The notes beneath the pieces were generated by a model, which was not told the DNA's origin, did no database searches, and saw nothing but the letters and a program-made list of their open reading frames with translations. Shown piece by piece: positions 18,529 to 26,545 of a stretch of DNA of 64,000 nucleotides (its first letter is position 1; the number at the start of each line of letters is the position of its first letter). Position numbers and translations under genes: made by a program. This DNA comes from Roseiconus nitratireducens (lineage in GTDB: Bacteria > Planctomycetota > Planctomycetia > Pirellulales > Pirellulaceae): positions 124,001 to 188,000 of the forward strand of contig NZ_VWOX01000006.1 of NCBI RefSeq assembly GCF_008629675.1. The letters run 5' to 3'.

Positions 18529-18893
18529 TGTACCGCGAACATCGCGTAGGAAATGGATGTTCTGGAGCAGCCGACGCGAGACCGCCCGAGGCGTCGTTGC
18601 CTCTGACCAACGCTCTTCCCTAATCTGTCGGCAGAATGCGTAGACGGCGAGCGTCATGCATCCCACATCGACCCAGAACTGGTTGGTACGGACGCTCTCA
18701 CCTTGGGCGTTGCCGAATGGCCCGCCGGACTGAGCCAGCTCCTTGAATTCACGGTCGACTCGACGCAGTATCCCCCAAGGACCCGTAGACACTGTCGAGG
18801 GGTCTCGGGAGGTTCTCGGGTACCAGCAAATGGTGCTGAACTCAACCTCCCGCCGATCTCGGCTTTCGGTCGCCGCACCGGAACACAACAAGC

Positions 18894-18929
18894 GACCGAA
18901 GAATGCCGACTGGTCGGCATTCTTCGGTC
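18894..18929 (-). terminator. Perfect 17-bp hairpin, candidate terminator of the ParB-like gene
   Basis: GACCGAAGAATGCCGAC and its exact complement flank a 2-base centre. It lies 86 bases beyond the stop of the ParB-like gene and is followed on the minus strand by GCTTGTTGTGTTCC, only moderately T-rich. The AT content and perfect symmetry are unusual next to the other palindromes here, so a protein-binding site or mobile-element footprint is also possible. Confidence 0.5.
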
Positions 18930-19014
18930 AGCACACTTCGGGTATAGGCGTATCTGCCCAGCGATAGTCGGGAATCACGGTCACCACGCGACGCCAAGCT
19001 AGGTAGCGTGTGCG

Positions 19015-20196
19015 TTAGCTGAAGAATTCTTGCAACGCGTTGTGGGCATCGTTCGAAGTCTCGAACGTTTTCCAAGAATACGAGGATTGGTTGACTAGCA
19101 GGAGACCGTATTCAGGAACTCCGTTTTGGCGGGGCTCGACGAAAAACGCCGATTGATCCCCATCGACGTACTCGGTGACACCGTTGCTAAGTGTAGACTT
19201 CGCTGCATCGGGAAGCTCCGACGATGCCCCCGGTTGCGGCTGCTCTGGTTTTCCAGCCTTGATCGCTGACGACTTCTGTTTTTTCGGCGGATTAGTCACC
19301 GGTTGGCTGTGGGCATCCGGCTCCGGTGATGAGTTTACAACAGCGTCATTCTCGCCAGCCAAAACATCGGAGCTGCTCGACGCTTCTTCGTCGACTGACG
19401 GCTGATCACTTGGGAGGTCTTCGTTTCCCGGAATGTGAATTATCGCATCACCATTCTTGATGCCAAGTTCCCGTTCGACATCTGCCATTTTCACTTCATT
19501 ACGCACAGCCCTCATCGCAGCCGCTTCGTTCTCATTGCGGATAGTCACAAATCTTCTAATCGCTGATTTGGTTGCGCCTACAAATGCAGCCGACGCGTCG
19601 CGAATAGTCTGGCCTTTGCGAACATCTAATCGCATTCCATCGCCCAGCTTGATGGCGGTGGGTTCTTTTGCCCTTTTTAGCAGTGTGGCAACTTTGTCTC
19701 CGGCCTCTCGATGTGTTTGGACAGATAATTTGGCTATTTCCTCAATCTTCAAGGCGAGGAAAGCCCGCGTCGCGACGTTGCATTCCCTTTGTTGAACATC
19801 CGCCAGGACGTGTGCCAGCAGGTTTGTGGACTCGACGGTGGTAAACTTCGGAGTGATGTCGGCAACCAGGCATACTTGTAGGCGGTGCCGACCGTTGAGC
19901 AGCATACCATCTGGAGTCAGTTCAATCGGTCGTACCTGGCCCGCTAATTCAATCGATCGACGAAGACGACGTAGCGCAGCATCGGTCACTTCTGGGAGCA
20001 GTGCACATGCAGGCGACACTCCTTTGACTTCCGGGAACTTCGCGATTGCTTCTTGGATCGACGGAATGGCAGCTGATTGAGCGGACTCGTTTGGAGAGTC
20101 CGCATCGGAAATCTTCCTTGTGCCTGCATTCTTTGCAGCCTTCTTCTTGCGCGGCTTTTTTCTCTTGGGCAATCGCTTTTTGATGGGTTTGGTCAT
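19015..20196 (-). CDS. ParB-like nuclease/N-terminal domain protein
   Basis: The 393-residue protein has a very basic start (KKRLPKRKKPRKKKAAKN), then a ParB/Srx-fold domain at about 64-120: ALRRLRRSIELAGQVRPIEL, then LNGRHRLQVCLVAD, where GRHR matches the ParB box that binds CTP or acts as a nuclease in some relatives. A helix-turn-helix-like stretch (IRDASAAFVGATKSAIRRFV) lies near 198-217. An acidic/Pro-rich linker (250-330) leads to a small unknown C-terminal domain. No ParA is next to it, so it is unlikely to be a classical partition protein. It sits 254 bases downstream of the helicase-amidoligase gene on the same strand and may work with it (inference). Confidence 0.75.
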   Translation of the reverse strand: MTKPIKKRLPKRKKPRKKKAAKNAGTRKISDADSPNESAQSAAIPSIQEAIAKFPEVKGVSPACALLPEVTDAALRRLRRSIELAGQVRPIELTPDGMLLNGRHRLQVCLVADITPKFTTVESTNLLAHVLADVQQRECNVATRAFLALKIEEIAKLSVQTHREAGDKVATLLKRAKEPTAIKLGDGMRLDVRKGQTIRDASAAFVGATKSAIRRFVTIRNENEAAAMRAVRNEVKMADVERELGIKNGDAIIHIPGNEDLPSDQPSVDEEASSSSDVLAGENDAVVNSSPEPDAHSQPVTNPPKKQKSSAIKAGKPEQPQPGASSELPDAAKSTLSNGVTEYVDGDQSAFFVEPRQNGVPEYGLLLVNQSSYSWKTFETSNDAHNALQEFFS

Positions 20197-20450
20197 ACTG
20201 AAACCTGAGTTAGAAGGCGATGTAACTTCATCGTCTGCTAATGCAGACGTCGACTTTCTCTGGAATGCAGGCGAGAATGAGAGAATGGTGAGTTAAGCAG
20301 CCCGCTTCGGAGTCAGACAGAACCCCGTCTGCACCGATCGAGCTGGGATTGGTTTATGTGCAGAAATGCTTGGTCCAGCCGACCGACGGAAACGGACTTG
20401 GCCCCCCAACGATGTTGAAAGCGCCTACAGAAGCTCCGAGTCGCAATTCC

Positions 20451-22712
20451 TCAGTTTGAGGTTATCGAATGCCTGTGTAAGTCTGGCGGGTCGTACCAAC
20501 CTGCACGCTCCCAAGCCCTCACCCGATTGGGAACCGCCCGCAGCCACGACTTCTTCAAATGCTTTCGTCGCTGCCAGAGCATCTGATGCAACTCAGCTGG
20601 TAGCGTGATGCCCTCATTACGAAGGAGGGCAAAGATGTCTTCGGCACGGGCGAGCCTTTTTGCAATGCGTCGGTTACCGTTGGCAAGGACCCGATCGCTG
20701 CAGCGAGGGCCCGACCATTCGTACCGCGAGTGATTGAAGATCTGCATCCACAGCGCGATCCAGGTAACGATCTTCTTGTAATCCGTCGTACCATGATGCA
20801 TACGGACTTCTAGCAATTGGACGCCATCCGCCATCCGCTGAAGATTCACCGAGTGAGTTCTCGAATAATTCTCCCAGCGAGCTTTGTCCTTGGATTCTCG
20901 AATCGGCTTGCAGTAAAGATTGCGATATCGATTGCGGTACGTCCACGAATCGCCCCACCGGTAGAGCCGCGATGGAGCGACTAGTGTGTAAAGTCCCGCT
21001 TCCAATCGCGACAACCTCCTTAGAAAACCTCGCTGATGCTTTGGCAAGTTCAGCCGCGTGGCGAGCGTGACATGCAGTCCAGTACGAGCGTTGACACAAA
21101 GAGCTGGTGACTGCCGAACAAAAGCATTGATCGCTGTCGCTACTCGTACGAGCTCCTCGAAACCACTCGCGTTCTCAAGGATCGGAGAAACAACTTCCCA
21201 CCCGCAGGACCCATCGTGGCAAACACGCCACAGAGTTGGATCATTATTCTCATGATATTGGAGGGGGAATTCGTGAACGGGCAGACTTGCTACTTGTTCA
21301 AGACGCCCAATGATTCTGGCGGCGTTTCTACTCCAGCAACGGTGAGACCTCCATGATCCATCACGTGTCGAAATCTCCATTTCGACGCCAAATGTTTGGT
21401 CTCGTACAAAAGGAATCCCTTCTAGGCTATCGAGCGAGAGAGATTCGAACTTCGGCGCGTCCTCCGATTCGCCGTGCCGACGAGGCCAATTGGCACGGGG
21501 GAACATTCGGGACGATCCGCTCGACTTGTGGCAGAGATAATCATTCGAGTGGAACAGACGTTTTCCTAAGCGCCCCACCGAATCGGTGAATTCCACCACC
21601 TGAAATCGCCTTTTCCCAGAAGTTTTACGAGCTCCCCGGCCTATCATTTGAGCCAACAGCGTAAGGCTGGACGTCGGACGTGTCAGGAAGATCGTATCGA
21701 TTTCAGGCACATCCATTCCCTCGGTCAACATTCCAACTGCGACGAGTACGCGAACCTTCCCTCTACGGAAATCTTGGACTGATTGCGTATTTTGCTCGTG
21801 CTGGATTGCCGAGTGTACCGCTCGGCATTCGACTCCTTGGCAAGATAGTTTCCGGTTTAGCTCGTTCGCGTGAGCAATATCGCAGGCAAAGATGACCGTC
21901 CGCGTATAGCTGCCGTCGTGGTGGCCCTCGAGGAAGGTCTTTACGATCAGTCGGTTTCTTTCGGTCCGATTCCCCAGTTCTCTCAGCGACCGCAGTGAAA
22001 CATCTTCGCCCTTGATGATCGGATTCCAAAATTCACCCGTAGGAACAACGTGCACGATCGGGACGGCAAGATATTTAGGGCATAGATCGGCAAAGGTCTT
22101 TTGGTATGCGACGGCGTGCGTCTCTTCAATCAGGTGTGGGGTCGCCGAGAGCCCAAGCATGAAGGCCTTGCCCAAGAATTGTTTCGTCAAGACTTGGCCC
22201 TGGGTGGTGGCGGCCGCCCAGTGACACTCGTCAACCACAACAAGCAGTCGGTTTCTTTTCCACGCAAAATTGCAAGAGCTTTTCTGCCGACGGGTGTGCC
22301 AAGTTTGAATTGTGGAAAACACGAACTTTGCGTCGTGTCGTTCAGGAAACGCTCGGAGGCGTCCGCCAATCCTTGCAATCTCGTTCGCCAGCAGGACATC
22401 GGACTTGAGGCGGTTTGCTACCTGCGTGAGCAACTCCCAGCGGTGGGCAAGCCACAGCACCCTCCGATTTTTGCCTTTGCTGAGGAATCGAGTCGCTACG
22501 GAAAGAGCGACATGGGTTTTCCCCGCCCCCGTCGGTAGGCTGAGCACTTGAACGCGGCTCCGGTCGCTTCGCAGCGCCAATTCGACATCGCTTATCGCTT
22601 CCCGCTGGTATTTCCTTGGCGATGGCTGCGATAAACCTGGGACGGCTGTACGAGCAATGGAGGGCATGGCTGTTTCTCGGGGCGAGGTTTCGCCGCACTC
22701 TGTGGTGGCCAT
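20451..22712 (-). CDS. SF2 helicase fused to a C-terminal amidoligase domain
   Basis: The 753-residue protein has a complete SF2 motor: Walker A LPTGAGKT (59-66), DECH (161-164), SAT (189-191), a helicase-C half with LTEGMDVPEID (329-339) and QMIGRGAR (355-362). A linker at about 390-435 leads to a second module that matches the Amidoligase_2 (COOH-NH2 ligase) family. Its blocks are FGVEME (441-446), HDGSCGWEVVSP (499-510), TGLHV (544-548) and EVRMHHGTTD (635-644). Amidoligases form amide or peptide bonds using ATP. GGAG lies 8 bases before the ATG at 22712. The fusion suggests DNA or RNA remodelling coupled to peptide or amide modification; the substrate is unknown and I know of no characterised protein with this architecture. 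Confidence 0.82.
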   Translation of the reverse strand: MATTECGETSPRETAMPSIARTAVPGLSQPSPRKYQREAISDVELALRSDRSRVQVLSLPTGAGKTHVALSVATRFLSKGKNRRVLWLAHRWELLTQVANRLKSDVLLANEIARIGGRLRAFPERHDAKFVFSTIQTWHTRRQKSSCNFAWKRNRLLVVVDECHWAAATTQGQVLTKQFLGKAFMLGLSATPHLIEETHAVAYQKTFADLCPKYLAVPIVHVVPTGEFWNPIIKGEDVSLRSLRELGNRTERNRLIVKTFLEGHHDGSYTRTVIFACDIAHANELNRKLSCQGVECRAVHSAIQHEQNTQSVQDFRRGKVRVLVAVGMLTEGMDVPEIDTIFLTRPTSSLTLLAQMIGRGARKTSGKRRFQVVEFTDSVGRLGKRLFHSNDYLCHKSSGSSRMFPRANWPRRHGESEDAPKFESLSLDSLEGIPFVRDQTFGVEMEISTRDGSWRSHRCWSRNAARIIGRLEQVASLPVHEFPLQYHENNDPTLWRVCHDGSCGWEVVSPILENASGFEELVRVATAINAFVRQSPALCVNARTGLHVTLATRLNLPKHQRGFLRRLSRLEAGLYTLVAPSRLYRWGDSWTYRNRYRNLYCKPIRESKDKARWENYSRTHSVNLQRMADGVQLLEVRMHHGTTDYKKIVTWIALWMQIFNHSRYEWSGPRCSDRVLANGNRRIAKRLARAEDIFALLRNEGITLPAELHQMLWQRRKHLKKSWLRAVPNRVRAWERAGWYDPPDLHRHSITSN

Positions 22713-23015
22713 TCACGAAACTCCAACTCCAGGAGATTGCCGGCCGTGGTGTCCGGCTCGGAGGACCAAAAGAGCACGAATCAAACCTCAGCTTCGGGTA
22801 CTGTTAGGGTTCGTCGACGAAAGGTCCGACAATCAATTGCGCTTGCCTGTACCAGAGCAAGTGGCGAGAGAAACTCGCGGAAGAATGGGGGCAGCTCGGC
22901 CCTCGTCAGCACAAAAAAATTACAGAATGCTGGCCCGGGTAGTGGCCCAGGAAAATCCTGCATAGTGGCCCGCAAACGCGGCCACCTAAACCTTTGTCAC
23001 TAAACGACTTAAAAG
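22713..23015. other. Intergenic stretch between helicase gene and tRNA-Val
   Basis: This is about 300 bases with no supportable gene. Near the tRNA it contains three TGGCCC motifs (22931, 22943, 22966), two of them within the identical 9-mer TAGTGGCCC, resembling multiple terminal repeats of IS21-family elements (inference). The 3' end of the tRNA faces this stretch, the side on which tRNA-targeting elements insert. Confidence 0.4.
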
Positions 23016-23089
23016 TGGGCGTTGAGGGACTCGAACCCCCGACCCCCTCGGTGTAAACGAGGTGCTCTAGCCAACTGAGCTAAACGCCC
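23016..23089 (-). tRNA. tRNA-Val (UAC)
   Basis: A complete cloverleaf is read on the minus strand. The acceptor GGGCGTT pairs with AACGCCC, and the D-arm is GCTC...GAGC. The anticodon stem CCTCG/CGAGG encloses TTTACAC, anticodon TAC. The T-arm GGGGG-TTCGAGT-CCCTC style loop is followed by discriminator A. CCA is not encoded. It lies downstream of rpsU on the same strand. Confidence 0.95.
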
Positions 23090-23252
23090 GCGGATTTGGC
23101 GGATAGGGCGGCCCGGAGCGACAGCGACGCGGGGGCAGCCTGGGTCAGCGCACGTCGGACCGAACGTGGCTGAAGACGTTGTGTGACCGATGGGTCTGAG
23201 CAGATGGCGTGCAGACCGGCGTTTGGTGGTGTCAGCCCCGCGGGGGCGACTG

Positions 23253-23447
23253 CTAGCGGCCCAGCAAACGGGCGCGGCGGTTACGGCGCTCGGCTTGAAT
23301 CTTTTGCCGACGGCGGATCTCGCTCGGTTTCTGATAGTGCTCTCGGCGACGCATTTCTTTTTTAATTCCGCTGCGTTCAACCAGTTTACGGAACCTTCGA
23401 ACTGCCTCTTGAATCGTTTCGCTGTCACGGACCATCAACTTGACCAT
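23253..23447 (-). CDS. rpsU: 30S ribosomal protein S21
   Basis: The 64-residue basic protein [19 protein letters not shown]... has the S21 pattern of ESxxxALRRFKR followed by GxxxExRRREHYxKPSExRRRK, and ends in [10 protein letters not shown]21 joins the small ribosomal subunit near the platform and helps initiation. GGAG lies about 6 bases before the ATG at 23447, which fixes the start within a longer open frame. A CCCCGCGGGG palindrome just after the stop may be a terminator but lacks a T-run. Confidence 0.95.
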   Translation of the reverse strand: MVKLMVRDSETIQEAVRRFRKLVERSGIKKEMRRREHYQKPSEIRRRQKIQAERRNRRARLLGR

Positions 23448-24244
23448 TTTTTCTCCAATTGCATGTTTGGACCTCTGATTGTTGAGTGAACACAGCCGGC
23501 ACCCCCAGAGCGTGGCGATCGGTCGGTCGCCGGGGTGAACCGGAAGACGCGGGAGTGTAACGATCGACACACGGGTCCTGCAACGGCCATCTTTTTCAGT
23601 TTGCGAGGTTTTGACGGGGTTTCCCCGTTCTTCTGACCACCCGCGGGCCTCGGTCCAGGTCGGCGGATGGCGGGCAAGATGCCGATTTCCGATCGGAATG
23701 ATTGCCCCCCCGCCAGCCGGGCGTTGCCACGCTGGCGATCTCCAATGCGTCCACCGTTTCGCGACGTCACACTTCCGCTTGGAGGTCGTGCAGCTTTCCG
23801 AGCCAGGAAACAACGTGCTTTGCTGAAATTCACCCGACCTCCGGGTGGGTCAAAGGCGAGGTACGAGCCTTTGGGGAGGGTGTCTTCAAGAACCCGCTGA
23901 AATCAATCGCGCCGGACGTGCCCTCCCCGCGTCGTCGCAGGGCTCCTCCGCGACCCTCCCGGAGGGAGGGTGAAGCAAAGCTGCACCGGCTTGATTGGAT
24001 CGCCCCGGCTGAGAAACGCGGTCAGATTCAGACGCCGGAGTCGATTGCCCCTTCGGATCTGCCCCCGCAATCGCCAAAGTCCGCGCGACCGGTGCGACGC
24101 GTTTGTTCCGACCCCCGACGATCCCGGCGGGCCGCGTCGTCCGATTCAAGGGCTGCAGTCGCTTGCCGTCCTCCGGAATGCACCGTCCTTCGGAAGCACC
24201 GGTGGTCAGGCCTTCCATCAACTTTCTCGATTTCCGCCTTGCTG
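23448..24244. other. Palindrome-rich intergenic stretch upstream of rpsU
   Basis: Nearly 800 bases with no convincing gene. Several short inverted repeats are seen: CACCCG/CGGGTG (23831-23847), AAAGGC/GCCTTT (23852-23872) and ACCCTCCC-GGA-GGGAGGGT (23953-23971). A plus-strand frame is open throughout, but its translation is low-complexity Arg/Pro/Ser with no domain until the small protein at 24245. The rpsU promoter should lie at the left end. Confidence 0.5.
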
Positions 24245-24421
24245 ATGGACACCGCTCACCCCGCCTCGATCGCCAACGCCGTTTCCGAGCCTGGCCGCCT
24301 GTTGGACGAACTGGAGCGTCGCCAGGACGATGTTTTGAGCCGGCTGGATGATCTGGACGCCAAGCTGGATGAGGTCCTCCGCGGGTTGGAGCCGGACCGC
24401 GGGGAACTGATCGGGGAGTGA
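24245..24421 (+). CDS. Small coiled-coil hypothetical protein (58 aa)
   Basis: The 58-residue frame begins MDTAHPASIANAVSEPGRLL and continues as a heptad-like helix (LDELERRQDDVLSRLDDLDAK, LDEVLRGLEP). Its codon use is like a real gene, and the acidic/leucine pattern differs from the low-complexity sequence translated upstream. Function is unknown; it probably forms an oligomeric helix. It is convergent with the UbiB-like gene, whose stop is 38 bases away. The upstream frame is open, so a longer start cannot be excluded. Confidence 0.5.
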   Translation: MDTAHPASIANAVSEPGRLLDELERRQDDVLSRLDDLDAKLDEVLRGLEPDRGELIGE

Positions 24422-24459
24422 CCCGGCACGAGAGCAGCCATTTTCTGTGGGCCGGCGAT

Positions 24460-26382
24460 TCAGTCTTCGTTGTTGCGGGTCAGATGCCCGCTACGAGCGA
24501 TCGCCAACAGCAGCCACAGCATCACGGAGATGCTGCCGAAGATGCCGAGCAGTCCGATCAGGCTGACGGGCTCGATGTCGACGAATCCCAGCGACAACCC
24601 GAGCCGGGGAGGCACCTGGTGGGCAAGCATCAGCGACGAACCGACGAACACGGAGCTGGCCATCAGCCCCAACACCAGTCGGTTGACCGAGGGGCCGAGG
24701 CGTCGATGCTCCAACGTGACGCTTGTTTCGCCTCGGCGGACCATCTGCAGCAGTGAGATGAATTCGTCGGGAGCCGATTCAAGAAAGCTTTCCGCTTCCA
24801 GGTAGATTCGGCGAGCCTGGCGGAGCCGACGTTTGGGGCTCAGCCGCCGCATCGTCGATTTCTTCGCCAGCGATTGAATCACTTGCAACGAGTCGAAGCT
24901 GGCCCCCAGTTCTCGTAGCGTCCCTTCCAAGGAGATCATCATTTTCAACAACAGCGCCGACTGGTTGGGCAATTTGATCGAGTGCTGGTGCAAGACCTCC
25001 GTCAATGCGTTGAGCGCGCCGGTCAGATCAAAGTTGCTGATCGATTGCTGGCCGTAGGTGGCGATGAAGTCGGCGACGTCGATGGCCAGGGCCGATTCGT
25101 CCAGACTCATGGGGGCTTCGCCGACCCGTCGGATCAGCCGGATCAGCCGGTTTTGGTCTCCGCTAGAGATGGCGACCAACATGTCTTCGATGTTTTCACG
25201 CAGATTTTCATCGATTCGGCCGGTCATGCCGAAATCCAGAATTCCCAGACGGCCGTCACGCAGACAAAACAGGTTTCCCGGATGCGGGTCGGCGTGAAAA
25301 ACACCTTCGTCAAAAATCATGGCGACGTAGACGTCGGCAATCATTTCACTGAGCCGGGTCCGGGTCGCATCGTCCAACACGATGTCGGCCAATTCGCGGT
25401 TGCCTGCGGACGTCCCGTGATCGGGCTTGCCGTTCCCCTGATGCGACGGGTGTGAGGTGGTCTCGGACGCCGCCACAGGTTGTTCACCCGCATCGCCAGG
25501 CGCTGTTTCACCGGACCGCGCCGCGGGGCTTGCTTGCGGAGCCTCCCGTTCGGCCGAACCGTTGCGATCGGGTTGGTGGCCGTGTTGATGATCCATCGGG
25601 CGACGACTTCTCAGGCAACTTGCCAGCGAACGGCCCTTGAGTTCGTCCATCACCAGGACACGGCGGGTGCAAAGTTCAGTCACCGGGATGGGCACGATGA
25701 CTTGATCGCCGCGCCGTTTCAGCCATCCGGCAAAGTACTCCAGCGATTGCCGCTCGCGGCTGAAGTCTAACTCGCGGGTGATGATCGGGGCCAACTGGCG
25801 GACGACGTCCACCGGACGCCAAGCGGCCAGCGCTTCGACGCGCGAAGCCAACATCGCGAGCCCGCTGAGGACCTCGATGTCCTGACGAACGGTTTTCTCG
25901 ATCCCCGCCCGCAAGACTTTGACGACGACCGGGCGACCGTCCCGGAGGACGGCCCGGTGGACCTGTCCGATCGATGCGGTCGCCAAGGGCGCGGCGTCGA
26001 TCATTTGAAACGCGTCCTCGTAGTTTTCACCAAACTCGCTGGCCAGCGTTTTGCGGACCGTTTCGATGCTGTCGGGTCGAACGTTGACGCGGAGCCCCTT
26101 GAGCTCTTCGCTGAGAACCGGTCCGACCAGGTCGGGGCGGGCCGCCAGGATTTGCCCCAATTTGATGAAGGTGGGGCCGAGATCGGTCAGGGCCATGCGG
26201 ACGCGTTGTTCGCGCGTGTACTCCGCCAGCGGCGTGCCGCGATGATCTTTGTACAGCCCGCGAAACGGCAGCCCGCGGTGCTGGCTGAGCCAATCGGCCA
26301 GACCGTAGCGACGCAGCACTGCCAGAATCTCGCGCCAACGGCGGAGATTACGGTACAGTTGCGGAATCGTCGTGATTTTCAT
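24460..26382 (-). CDS. ABC1/UbiB-family atypical kinase, membrane-anchored
   Basis: The 640-residue protein has the UbiB hallmarks: KxGQ in FIKLGQIL (72-79), the Ala-rich loop ATASIGQVH (134-142), VVVKVLRAG, HADPHPGN (363-370) and DFGMTGR (383-389). Two membrane segments close the protein (LVLGLMASSVFVGSSLML and a second near IGLLGIFGSISVMLWLLL). UbiB/ADCK proteins support ubiquinone or isoprenoid-lipid handling at the membrane through ATPase activity. An insertion of about 70 His/Pro/Ser/Gly-rich residues (262-330) splits the kinase lobes. It is divergent from the MoxR gene. Confidence 0.9.
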   Translation of the reverse strand: MKITTIPQLYRNLRRWREILAVLRRYGLADWLSQHRGLPFRGLYKDHRGTPLAEYTREQRVRMALTDLGPTFIKLGQILAARPDLVGPVLSEELKGLRVNVRPDSIETVRKTLASEFGENYEDAFQMIDAAPLATASIGQVHRAVLRDGRPVVVKVLRAGIEKTVRQDIEVLSGLAMLASRVEALAAWRPVDVVRQLAPIITRELDFSRERQSLEYFAGWLKRRGDQVIVPIPVTELCTRRVLVMDELKGRSLASCLRSRRPMDHQHGHQPDRNGSAEREAPQASPAARSGETAPGDAGEQPVAASETTSHPSHQGNGKPDHGTSAGNRELADIVLDDATRTRLSEMIADVYVAMIFDEGVFHADPHPGNLFCLRDGRLGILDFGMTGRIDENLRENIEDMLVAISSGDQNRLIRLIRRVGEAPMSLDESALAIDVADFIATYGQQSISNFDLTGALNALTEVLHQHSIKLPNQSALLLKMMISLEGTLRELGASFDSLQVIQSLAKKSTMRRLSPKRRLRQARRIYLEAESFLESAPDEFISLLQMVRRGETSVTLEHRRLGPSVNRLVLGLMASSVFVGSSLMLAHQVPPRLGLSLGFVDIEPVSLIGLLGIFGSISVMLWLLLAIARSGHLTRNNED

Positions 26383-26545
26383 GCGGAATTTGCGTGCTGG
26401 TCAAAGATTGGCTGGTCAATTGTAGCTCGCGCCTACCCGGTGGTCGGTCGGCGACGGCAATCCGGGATAGAATGCGGTCGATCCCGGTTGGCCCGCTGAT
26501 TCAGCAGTTGAGCCGCAATTCACGTCCGCCCATGTCCGAAACCGC

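Larger units (their letters stand above)
18442..19014. other. Gene-poor stretch with two strong palindromes
   Basis: This stretch lies between the ParB-like gene and the sigma gene. It carries perfect hairpins at 18505-18528 and 18894-18929 (listed separately). The minus-strand frame of the sigma gene is open through 18442-18891 and could encode FKELAQSGGPFGNAQGE-like sequence, but I see no conserved domain. A TATACT box lies about 10 bases before the sigma ATG. Confidence 0.5.

Noticed and set aside
23702..24244. Plus-strand frame before the small coiled-coil protein
   Set aside because: Arg/Pro/Ser low-complexity translation across palindromes; no homologue recognised.
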